Positions 1 to 5,924 of a DNA stretch of 12,179 nt are shown here, piece after piece. The position numbers were made by a program, and so were the translations under genes. Source of the stretch: BJ22 sp031405895. Its GTDB lineage: Bacteria; Planctomycetota; Planctomycetia; Pirellulales; Pirellulaceae. The notes beneath the pieces were generated by a model. The model was not told the DNA's origin. It did no database searches and saw only the letters and a list, made by a program, of their open reading frames with translations. Where the stretch lies: assembly GCA_031405895.1 (NCBI GenBank), contig JANOFL010000162.1:1-12179 (forward strand). The letters run 5' to 3'. Numbering within the stretch: position 1 is the stretch's first letter; each line of letters starts with the position of its first letter.

Positions 1-350
1 GTTACGGGCAGATGTTTTCCTTCCGCCTGCCTAACTGGCACATTACATGTGCCGTCCGCGCCGGTTTTCATTCCTTCGCTGACGGCACATGGAATTTGCC
101 TGCTGCTTTCGACGCCAGCACCCCTTAGCCGACGCCCCGCGTCTTCTCCGCGCAGGCAATCCTGGCAAGCCAGGCGAACTCAACCAGTCCTGACGGCTGC
201 TGTCAGAATGGTCAACCTCTCCCGGCGTCGCGCCAGTTTTGGGGCCGCTTGCACGGCTTGTTCCGATGAAACCCACTGCAAAGGGGTTGCCGCCTGCTGT
301 CAAGCAGTCAGGCGGATAAATCGAAGCCGAGTCTGGTCTAAAACGCCATC
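1..350. other. Upstream region with no supported gene, several small dyads
   Basis: No convincing coding region was found here. Frame 1 is open from base 1 to 591, but its translation is Cys/Arg/Ser-rich and it runs into the protease gene in another frame, so it looks like a GC-driven shadow. Short dyads are visible. GGCACAT (37-43) pairs with ATGTGCC (47-53), and part of that second arm can pair instead with a second GGCACAT at 84-90 (11-bp arms 46-56/81-91). CCTGGC/GCCAGG lies at 161-174, CTGAC/GTCAG at 190-206, and a longer hairpin at 290-315. The stretch may be the 5' leader and promoter region of the protease gene; no clear -35/-10 pair was recognised. Confidence 0.5.
290..315 (+). repeat. 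Hairpin 35 bases upstream of the HtrA-type gene
   Basis: CCGCCTG (290-296) pairs with CAGGCGG (309-315). Inside it CTG (297-299) pairs with CAG (305-307), leaving T308 as a single bulge and a five-base loop. No T-run follows, so it is not a typical terminator. Its place just before the start codon allows a leader-RNA role, but that is inference. Confidence 0.4.
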
Positions 351-1703
351 ATGCCGCTGCTGGAACGGGGAAAACGGATGGTTGCGGCGGGCCTGTTGGC
401 CCTCTTCGGCCTGTCGCCGGCCTTCGCCGACCAGCCCGCCAGCAGTCGTCGCACGCCGCTCGTCGAAGCCGTTGCGGGGTGCCGCGATTCGGTTGTCAAT
501 CTGCGTGGCCGAAAGCCCGCCGCAGAACCACTGGTTCCGGCCGGCACCGAAGAGTCCCGCCACGTCAACGGAATGGGTACCGGAGTCGTGATCGACTCGC
601 GCGGCTATGTCCTCACCAACTACCATGTCGTTCAGGATGTCGAGAACATTCAGGTCTCGACCCGTGACAACCAGCAATGCTGGGCCACACTGATCGCCCA
701 TGATCCCGTCACAGACCTGGCCTTGATCAAGATCAGCCTGCGCCAGCCCCTTCCCGAAATCAGGCTGGGGCGCTCGTCCGACCTGATGCTGGCCGAAACC
801 GTCGCCGCGGTGGGCAACGCCTACGGCTACGAACATACGGTCACCACTGGCATCATCAGCCACCTCGACCGGACGGTGCAGGTCAACGACCACCAGATTT
901 ACGAACACCTGATCCAGACCGACGCCCCGATCAATCCCGGCAACAGCGGTGGCCCGCTGCTGAATCTCGACGGCGAAATGATTGGCGTCAATGTGGCTGT
1001 CCGGGTGGGAGCCCAGGGGATTGCCTTCGCAATTCCGGTTGACCGGGCGATCGACGTGGCCGGCCGGTTGATCGACCAGCACACGCGGCAGGCCGTCGCG
1101 CATGGACTGGAGGTCGAAACCCGTTACGAAAGCACCGGCCCGGTGGCTGTCGTGCGCCATGTCGATGCGGGTTCGCCCGCGGCGACGGCGGGGTTGCTGG
1201 CCGGCGACGTGATTGCAACTTCGGCCCAAACCGAAATCCTGCGCGCCGCGGACTTTTACCGCTCGCTGCTCGAGCGCAAGCCGGGCGAGGCACTGGCCCT
1301 GCGCGTCCGCCGCTCAGGCCAGACTGCCCTGGCCGAAGTCCGGCTCGATCTTGCGTCACCCCGGTCGGGTGCGTCGACTGCGGTTGCCACTGTGGATGGA
1401 CTCTCCTGGCAGACGATTGGCCTTCGGCTCGCGATTGCGAACGATGCGATGATGGCTGGCCGTCATTCCGACTACCAACGTGGGCTGCAGGTCCTGGAAG
1501 TTCGCGCCAACAGTCCGGCTGCGGCCGAAGGCATCCGCCCTGGCGACATACTCGTCGCCATGCACGGCTGGAAAACAGAAACCGTTGACAATCTCGACTA
1601 CATCCTCAACCAGGACGAAATCCGCAACCGCAAAGAGTTCCGGTTCTACATCCTGCGGGATCGCGAACCGTTCTTTGGCCAGATGCGTGTCGCTGAACGC
1701 TGA
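351..1703 (+). CDS. HtrA/Deg-type S1C serine protease with two PDZ domains
   Basis: This is a 450-residue exported serine protease that should degrade or refold damaged envelope proteins. The N-terminus looks like a signal peptide: basic KR at 8-9, a hydrophobic run 11-25, and a cleavage-like AFA before D27. The trypsin-like domain (about 35-235) shows the full triad: H92 in TNYHVV, D122 in DPVTDLALIKI, and S199 in GNSGGP. Two PDZ-like regions follow, about 250-335 and 352-447; both carry the AGLLAGD/EGIRPGD type turn that ends the peptide-binding segment. This is the two-PDZ layout of DegP/DegQ rather than the one-PDZ DegS. ATG 351 is preferred over ATG 378 because the later start would remove the basic n-region of the signal peptide. 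No strong Shine-Dalgarno is seen. A strong terminator 130 bases downstream suggests transcription stops after this gene. Family assignment is firm; substrates are unknown. Confidence 0.95.
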   Translation: MPLLERGKRMVAAGLLALFGLSPAFADQPASSRRTPLVEAVAGCRDSVVNLRGRKPAAEPLVPAGTEESRHVNGMGTGVVIDSRGYVLTNYHVVQDVENIQVSTRDNQQCWATLIAHDPVTDLALIKISLRQPLPEIRLGRSSDLMLAETVAAVGNAYGYEHTVTTGIISHLDRTVQVNDHQIYEHLIQTDAPINPGNSGGPLLNLDGEMIGVNVAVRVGAQGIAFAIPVDRAIDVAGRLIDQHTRQAVAHGLEVETRYESTGPVAVVRHVDAGSPAATAGLLAGDVIATSAQTEILRAADFYRSLLERKPGEALALRVRRSGQTALAEVRLDLASPRSGASTAVATVDGLSWQTIGLRLAIANDAMMAGRHSDYQRGLQVLEVRANSPAAAEGIRPGDILVAMHGWKTETVDNLDYILNQDEIRNRKEFRFYILRDREPFFGQMRVAER

Positions 1704-1832
1704 GGACCGATCAAGGCGTCAGGAGCTGCCCGCGCCAGGTAATCGATTGAGCCGGTTCCATGCCACGGGCTGCTGCCATGCGGCCATGCCGCCGGCTTGC
1801 GAGACTGGACGCAGGGCCCTCCTTGACCCGCC

Positions 1833-1876
1833 AGCCCTGGCTGGACCGCCCGCCGGTCCAGCCAGGGCTTTTTTTT
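1833..1876 (+). terminator. Strong intrinsic terminator after the HtrA-type gene
   Basis: A perfect 15-bp stem, AGCCCTGGCTGGACC (1833-1847) with its complement at 1855-1869, is extended by one more G-C pair (1848/1854) around a five-base loop. It is followed at once by a run of eight T (1869-1876). This is a textbook Rho-independent terminator on the + strand. It isolates the HtrA-type gene from the S41 protease gene that starts at 2064. Confidence 0.92.
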
Positions 1877-1907
1877 GCGCGCACCCCTGGTGACCAAGCC
1901 CTCTACT

Positions 1908-1933
1908 CGTGACAAGGCTCCCGCCTTGTCACG
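1908..1933. repeat. 11-bp perfect hairpin, GGC/GCC-capped family
   Basis: CGTGACAAGGC (1908-1918) and its exact complement (1923-1933) enclose the loop TCCC, which reads GGGA on the minus strand. There is no T-run. The GGC/GCC stem top with a purine loop on one strand matches the hairpins at 8894-8908 and 8918-8942, while the lower stem differs. A weaker relative follows at 1943-1955 (GAGGT-TCC-GCCTC, closing with a G-U pair in RNA). These lie in the 187-base gap before the S41 gene, which shows no other recognisable element. Confidence 0.6.
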
Positions 1934-2063
1934 CACTGACCAGAGGTTCCGCCTCCTCTTTCCGCCGCCTTGCCAGCCTCTCCCACCCAATTCCGCCTTT
2001 GGAGCCACGCCCCGCATCGGCTAGATTGACACCTGATTCTCCGGTTCCGCCGCCCGCAATCCC

Positions 2064-3449
2064 ATGCCGCTCAAAAACCTCGTCATTCTCGCCCTCGCGG
2101 CGATTGTCTCGCTGACCTGTTACTTTGCCGCCGCGCGAAACCGGTACGCCAACCTGTTCGCCGAGATTGTCGAACTGGTCGACCGGGAGCACCTTCAGAA
2201 ACCTGGCCGTGACGAGCTGTTCGACGACGCGATTAACGGCATGCTCAGCGACCTTGATGAGCACAGTGTCTATCTTGCCGACCGCGAGCTGCGGATGTTC
2301 GATGAAAACATCGAGCAGGAGTTCGGCGGCGTCGGCATGTACGTCGAGGCCGACCCGGAATCGGGTTACCTGATGGTGACGGTTCCAATGCCGGATACGC
2401 CGGCGTTTCGTGCCGGTCTTCGCGCCCGCGACCTGATTACGGCCATCGACGGCGAGAGCACTCACGGCCGCACCCGCCCGGACTGCATCGAGCAGATGCG
2501 GGGTCAGGTCGGCACCAGCGTTCGCCTTGACATTCGCAAGACTTCGGGCGAGACGGCTGAACTGAGCCTCTTGCGCGAAGACATCCCGGTTTCATCCGTC
2601 TTCGGCGACACGACCAACCCCGACGGAACCCGGAATTATGTGCTCGCCGAGTACCCCCGGCTGGGCTACCTGCGAATCGACCAGTTTGGAATCCGGACGG
2701 TGGACGAGTTCCGCACTGCCCTGACTGTGATTGCCGGTTCGATTGACGGCCTGGTCATCGACCTGCGCCAGAATTCGGGCGGCCCGCTGAGCGCTGCGGT
2801 CGACATCTGCGACATGTTTCTCGACGACGGCAAGACCATTGTCGAGACTCGCGGGCGGGACCGCAAACTGGTCAGCCGACATGTCGCCCAGGCCGGTATG
2901 CTCACCCCGGCCGACATGCCGGTCGCCGTCCTCGTCAACCGCAACTCGGCCAGCGCCAGCGAGATCGTGGCGGCTTGCCTGCAGGACCATGGCCGGGCCG
3001 TGATTATTGGCGAACGGTCCTACGGCAAAGGCACTGTCCAGAACGTCTACAATCTTCAACGCGACCGGAGCGCCGTGAAGCTGACCACGGCCAACTACTG
3101 GCCGCCCAGCGGACGGTGCATTGACAAACACGATCCGACCGCCGAAGCGACGGGCATCTGGGGCGTGCCACCGAGCCCCGGATTTGGCATCGAGATGACG
3201 GAAGAAGAGGTCCTCGCCCTCTTCCGGCAGCGGCAGTTGCGTGAAATCTCGGGCTTGATTGGCGACGAGGCAGGTCTGCGAGCGGGACCGGCCGGAGACC
3301 CCGCCGCGGACGCCGGCGAACAGCCATCCGAAGACACCCTGCAACTGCCGCTGATCGATCGGCCCCTGCAACGCGCCATCCAGTGGTTGAAAGAACAGCC
3401 CGCGCCCGGCACGCCACTGGCCGCCCCAGTTGCATCGCGCGCGTCGTAG
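2064..3449 (+). CDS. S41 carboxy-terminal processing protease (CtpA/Prc family)
   Basis: This is a 461-residue C-terminal processing protease that would trim or degrade envelope proteins from their C-terminal ends. A hydrophobic segment at 5-24 should export or anchor it to the inner membrane. A PDZ domain spans about 85-165 (FGGVGMYVE, then AFRAGLRARDLITAIDG). The catalytic core spans about 195-375: the strand motif GLVIDLRQNSGG (229-240), the nucleophile S297 in NSASASEIV, and the general base K322 in SYGKGTVQ. The 25-residue Ser-Lys spacing is that of the Prc/CtpA dyad. After about residue 375 comes an acidic, Ala/Pro-rich tail that I do not recognise. ATG 2064 is the start that keeps the hydrophobic N-terminus; no clear ribosome site precedes it. 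It is co-directional with the HtrA-type gene but separated from it by a terminator. Family assignment is firm. Confidence 0.94.
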   Translation: MPLKNLVILALAAIVSLTCYFAAARNRYANLFAEIVELVDREHLQKPGRDELFDDAINGMLSDLDEHSVYLADRELRMFDENIEQEFGGVGMYVEADPESGYLMVTVPMPDTPAFRAGLRARDLITAIDGESTHGRTRPDCIEQMRGQVGTSVRLDIRKTSGETAELSLLREDIPVSSVFGDTTNPDGTRNYVLAEYPRLGYLRIDQFGIRTVDEFRTALTVIAGSIDGLVIDLRQNSGGPLSAAVDICDMFLDDGKTIVETRGRDRKLVSRHVAQAGMLTPADMPVAVLVNRNSASASEIVAACLQDHGRAVIIGERSYGKGTVQNVYNLQRDRSAVKLTTANYWPPSGRCIDKHDPTAEATGIWGVPPSPGFGIEMTEEEVLALFRQRQLREISGLIGDEAGLRAGPAGDPAADAGEQPSEDTLQLPLIDRPLQRAIQWLKEQPAPGTPLAAPVASRAS

Positions 3450-3476
3450 TGGGTGCAGTCCCTGACCGCAATCGCT

Positions 3477-3508
3477 CCGGCGAGCGGCAGGGCGTCAGCC
3501 CTCCGTGT
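3477..3508 (+). repeat. GNNA-tetraloop hairpin repeat, copy 1
   Basis: This 32-base unit is identical to copy 2 at 5782-5813 on the other strand. Its core folds as CGG-(bulged C)-AGGGC, tetraloop GTCA, GCCCT-CCG. It lies between the S41 and M42 genes in their sense orientation, with no T-run after it. Copies 3 and 4 share the core of about 22 bases but have other flanks. Confidence 0.85.
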
Positions 3509-3559
3509 CCATCGCAGTACACTGCATCAGCCCCCAATCGCTTGACGACTTGCTCTCCA

Positions 3560-3599
3560 GGTCAATCAGGTCAACCGGGTCAATCGCGTCAGTCTGGTC
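3560..3599 (+). repeat. Tandem 9-bp repeat, unit GGTCAAYCR
   Basis: Consecutive units are GGTCAATCA, GGTCAACCG, GGTCAATCG, a diverged CGTCAGTCT, and a partial GGTC. The array lies 39 bases before the M42 start codon. The period is a multiple of three, but the surrounding frame is not a convincing gene, so it is taken as a non-coding microsatellite. Its closeness to the start codon means copy-number change could alter the leader. Confidence 0.75.
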
Positions 3600-3637
3600 T
3601 TTAACCCTCCGGTCCACCGCAACGCCTCAAACTCCGC

Positions 3638-4696
3638 ATGGACGCCGACCCCCGCCAGTTTCTCGACCAGCTCCTGACCAGCCCTGGTGTCTCCGGCTAC
3701 GAGCAGCCCGTCCAGGCCGTCGTCCGCGAGTACGCTTCCGGCTTCGCCCAGCCGGTTGAAACCGATGTCCACGGCAACGTCTTCGCGGGCATCAACCCCG
3801 AAGGAAAAGTCCGGATCATGCTGGCCGGGCATTGCGACCAGATCGGATTGCTGGTCTCGTGGATCGACGATGCAGGCTTTCTGTTCTTCCAGACCGTCGG
3901 CGGCTGGGACCCGCAACAGCTGGTCGGCCAGGCCGTGGATGTCTGGACCGCGGGCGGACCGGTTCCCGGCGTGATCGGGCGCAAGCCGATCCATCTGCTC
4001 GACGAAAACGAACGCAAACAGGTTGCCAGCCTGAAATCGATGTGGATCGATATTGGCTCCCGTTCGCGCGACGAAGCCGCCAGTCGTGTCCGCGTGGGCG
4101 ACAGCGTGACGCTGCCTTTGCAATCGCGCGAGCTGGCCAACTCCCTGCTGGCTGGCCCGGCGCTCGACAACCGCTGCGGTGTCTGGGTCGTGATGGAAGC
4201 CCTCCGCCGGTCCGCGCTGTTGACGCCCACCGCTGCGATTTGGGCCGTCTCGACGGTTCAGGAAGAAATCGGCCTCCGCGGCGCGCAAACGGCGGCCTAT
4301 CACCTTGCCCCGCAGATCGGGATCGCCGTCGACGTGACCCATGCCACCGACTTTCCCGATTCCGACCGCAAGCAGCAGGGGCAGATCAAGCTCGGTGGCG
4401 GTCCCGTGATCCAGCGCGGTCCCAATGTCAACCCGCGCATCGCTGACCGGCTTTTTGAACTGGCGGCAGAAAAAGACATTCCGGTCCAGCTCGCCGCACT
4501 CGGCCGGGCGGCATCCAACGACAGCAATGTGCTGCAGATTTCACGTAGCGGCGTGGCGACCGGCATCGTCGCCATCCCCAACCGCTATATGCACAGCGGC
4601 GTGGAAACGGTCTCCCTCGACGACCTTGAACACGCCGCCAACCTCCTCGCGGCCTTCTGCGCCAGCATCACAGCCGACCAGTCCTTCGTGCCGTAA
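3638..4696 (+). CDS. M42 family metallo-aminopeptidase
   Basis: This is a 352-residue di-metal aminopeptidase of the M42 family (PepA/FrvX/TET type), which removes N-terminal residues from peptides in the cytoplasm. There is no signal peptide. Ligands and catalytic residues can be placed by motif: H65 and D67 in AGHCDQIG, bridging D177 in GPALDNRCG, catalytic base E209 and ligand E210 in STVQEEIG, D232 in VDVTHA, and H319 in NRYMHSGVE. All expected metal ligands are present, so it should be active. The segment of about 70-160 between the first two motifs corresponds to the small beta domain found in this family. The length matches the family norm. It follows the S41 protease by 188 bases holding two repeats, and no Shine-Dalgarno is visible, so co-transcription is uncertain. 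The usual assembly in this family is a large dodecamer; the sequence alone does not show this. Confidence 0.95.
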   Translation: MDADPRQFLDQLLTSPGVSGYEQPVQAVVREYASGFAQPVETDVHGNVFAGINPEGKVRIMLAGHCDQIGLLVSWIDDAGFLFFQTVGGWDPQQLVGQAVDVWTAGGPVPGVIGRKPIHLLDENERKQVASLKSMWIDIGSRSRDEAASRVRVGDSVTLPLQSRELANSLLAGPALDNRCGVWVVMEALRRSALLTPTAAIWAVSTVQEEIGLRGAQTAAYHLAPQIGIAVDVTHATDFPDSDRKQQGQIKLGGGPVIQRGPNVNPRIADRLFELAAEKDIPVQLAALGRAASNDSNVLQISRSGVATGIVAIPNRYMHSGVETVSLDDLEHAANLLAAFCASITADQSFVP

Positions 4697-4727
4697 GGCG
4701 ACCGGCAGGCGAGAAGTGCCCGGTTTT

Positions 4728-4812
4728 GTGAGCCGTTGGCGCTAGCCTCGGGTTCTTCACGATGCGGTTTCTTCACGATGCGTGCCACCCGACGCTAGCG
4801 CGTTCGGCTCAC
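4728..4812. repeat. Compound inverted repeat with internal tandem duplication
   Basis: Two 26-base arms (4728-4753 and 4787-4812) are complementary except for four positions, with GTGAGCCG / CGGCTCAC at the outer ends and a conserved GCGCTAGC / GCTAGCGC block inside. The loop holds two near-identical 16-base units (4751-4766 and 4767-4782) that both end TCTTCACGATGCG. The element lies between convergent genes (M42 on +, exported protein on -). It could act as a transcription barrier for both, but neither side has a T-run. It looks like a small repeated element rather than a classical terminator. Confidence 0.8.
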
Positions 4813-4872
4813 AGGAAAACTCTCACCTGCCGCTCGCCCGACCCCCTCGGCTGCGAACTCCGCCGACCTCCT

Positions 4873-5829
4873 TCAGCGCACCGAAAACGCTCCACCGCCC
4901 AATCCGCTACCGCTAAATCCGCCACCGCCACGTACGTCCTCGGGCGAAATGGGCGCGAACCGTTCGATCCGCGTCTGCGTTCCCCGCGATTCGGGCAAGG
5001 CCACTGCCGTGCTGATGCCGGCAAAGTCCTGCGACCTTCGGTTGCCCGACATTCCCGCTGTATCTGCGCGGCCTGCTGGATAGCCGCTAATGGAGGTCAA
5101 CTGGCTGAATAGGTTTCTGACCTTCAAATGGCTGGTCCACGGGGCGGAAATGGTTAACAGTTGCCGCCGGCCCATGCGATAGGGAATCAGCATCTGGTCA
5201 CCATTGCCGATTGAGGACCATGCATCGTTGTCGACGGTTTGCTGCACAAGACCGATTAGCTGCATGGCATCCGGGCCGGCACTGATTCCGGACACGTCAT
5301 ACGTCAGGGTGATGAAGTACTCCGGATCATCCTGAACGTCTTTGGAAATGATCCTGGCATGAGTGGGGAACAGCTGGAGGCAGGCGTTGAACTCGCCCAG
5401 CCCGGCGTCCAGGCGGTCGATGAGACGTGATTCCGCCATGGGGAGGCAGATGTCGGTTGACTCGTCGAGAGTATCGAAAATTGCAGACTGGTCCAGCGCG
5501 ACCGGCAGCCTCAACTCCCGCAACCGGACGAGCAGCTCGCTGGCCTTGATTGGCCGCTCGTCGATTTCCGGTTGGGGGACGGCGAGAACAGCCTCCATTT
5601 GCTGCATGGCGGCCGAAAGGACGACCGGGACCCGTTCGGCGGCGATGATCGTGGTCGAGGCGGAAAATTCACCTGACCACGAATGGCTTGCAAGGGGCAG
5701 GTCCACGCTGGTGGACTGGGCGGAAGACTCTGAATCAGCGGCGGAGAGAACGACCGCGGTCAGGAAAAAGATTGTGTGGACACACGGAGGGCTGACGCCC
5801 TGCCGCTCGCCGGGAAGCAGCTTCCGCAT
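4873..5829 (-). CDS. Exported protein with secretin-N-like region and Gly-rich tail
   Basis: This 318-residue minus-strand protein has no certain function. The predicted signal peptide is unusual: MRKLL, then a stretch encoded by an intergenic-type repeat (about 6-16), then a hydrophobic run IFFLTAVVLSAA (20-31) and a cleavage-like SSA near 36-37. Residues 96-180 (KASELLVRLRELRLPVALDQ ... ITLTYDVSGI) resemble the STN/secretin-N-like fold found in planctomycete proteins. Next is LIGLVQQTVDNDAW (191-204) with a following LLTISAP strand, a short module commonly found after it. The tail is GGGGFSGSGLGGG (301-313). The start at 5829 is preferred over an in-frame ATG at 5868, because that ATG lies inside a TATGAT box that could be its own -10. 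No in-frame start exists between the repeat and the hydrophobic segment, so the repeat must be translated. A periplasmic or outer-membrane-facing role is inference. Confidence 0.75.
   Translation of the reverse strand: MRKLLPGERQGVSPPCVHTIFFLTAVVLSAADSESSAQSTSVDLPLASHSWSGEFSASTTIIAAERVPVVLSAAMQQMEAVLAVPQPEIDERPIKASELLVRLRELRLPVALDQSAIFDTLDESTDICLPMAESRLIDRLDAGLGEFNACLQLFPTHARIISKDVQDDPEYFITLTYDVSGISAGPDAMQLIGLVQQTVDNDAWSSIGNGDQMLIPYRMGRRQLLTISAPWTSHLKVRNLFSQLTSISGYPAGRADTAGMSGNRRSQDFAGISTAVALPESRGTQTRIERFAPISPEDVRGGGGFSGSGLGGGAFSVR
5782..5813 (-). repeat. GNNA-tetraloop hairpin repeat, copy 2, inside a coding region
   Basis: This copy is identical over 32 bases to copy 1 (3477-3508) but on the minus strand. 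It lies within codons 6-16 of the minus-strand exported protein, in its sense direction, and encodes approximately PGERQGVSPPC. It folds as the same bulged stem with loop GTCA. It is the only copy of the four that sits inside a supported gene. Confidence 0.85.
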
Positions 5830-5847
5830 CGTCGACTCTCTGGTTTT

Positions 5848-5869
5848 GTCGCGCCCCGCGACTATCATA
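5848..5869 (-). promoter_or_regulatory. Candidate -10 box with adjacent GC hairpin for the minus-strand gene
   Basis: On the minus strand TATGAT (5864-5869) matches the sigma-70 -10 consensus TATAAT at five of six positions. No good -35 was found 16-18 bases upstream. Directly downstream is a short dyad, GTCGCG-GGG-CGCGAC (5848-5862), which would fall at or near the transcript start. The distance to ATG 5829 would give a leader of about 25-30 bases. This is weak, single-box evidence. Confidence 0.3.
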
Positions 5870-5924
5870 ACCCGATGAACCGCGTGGGGCAGGCACCCGG
5901 TCTGAATTCAGGGAACTTGAAGCC

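Noticed and set aside
43..303. 86-residue minus-strand open frame
   Set aside because: Arg/Gly-rich composition, no motif, no ribosome site; typical GC-rich chance frame.
49..591. 180-residue open frame on + at the window start
   Set aside because: Its translation is Cys/Arg/Ser-rich without domain features and it overlaps the clearly coding HtrA-type gene by 241 bases in another frame.
300..1229. 309-residue minus-strand open frame opposite the HtrA-type gene
   Set aside because: It is antisense to a gene with an intact catalytic triad and shows no recognisable domain; long antisense frames are expected in GC-rich genes.
2592..3371. 259-residue minus-strand open frame opposite the S41 gene
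   Set aside because: Antisense shadow of a supported protease gene with no motif of its own.
3566..4342. 258-residue minus-strand open frame opposite the M42 gene
   Set aside because: Antisense shadow; its C-terminal TRLTRLTRLT simply reflects the 9-bp tandem repeat.
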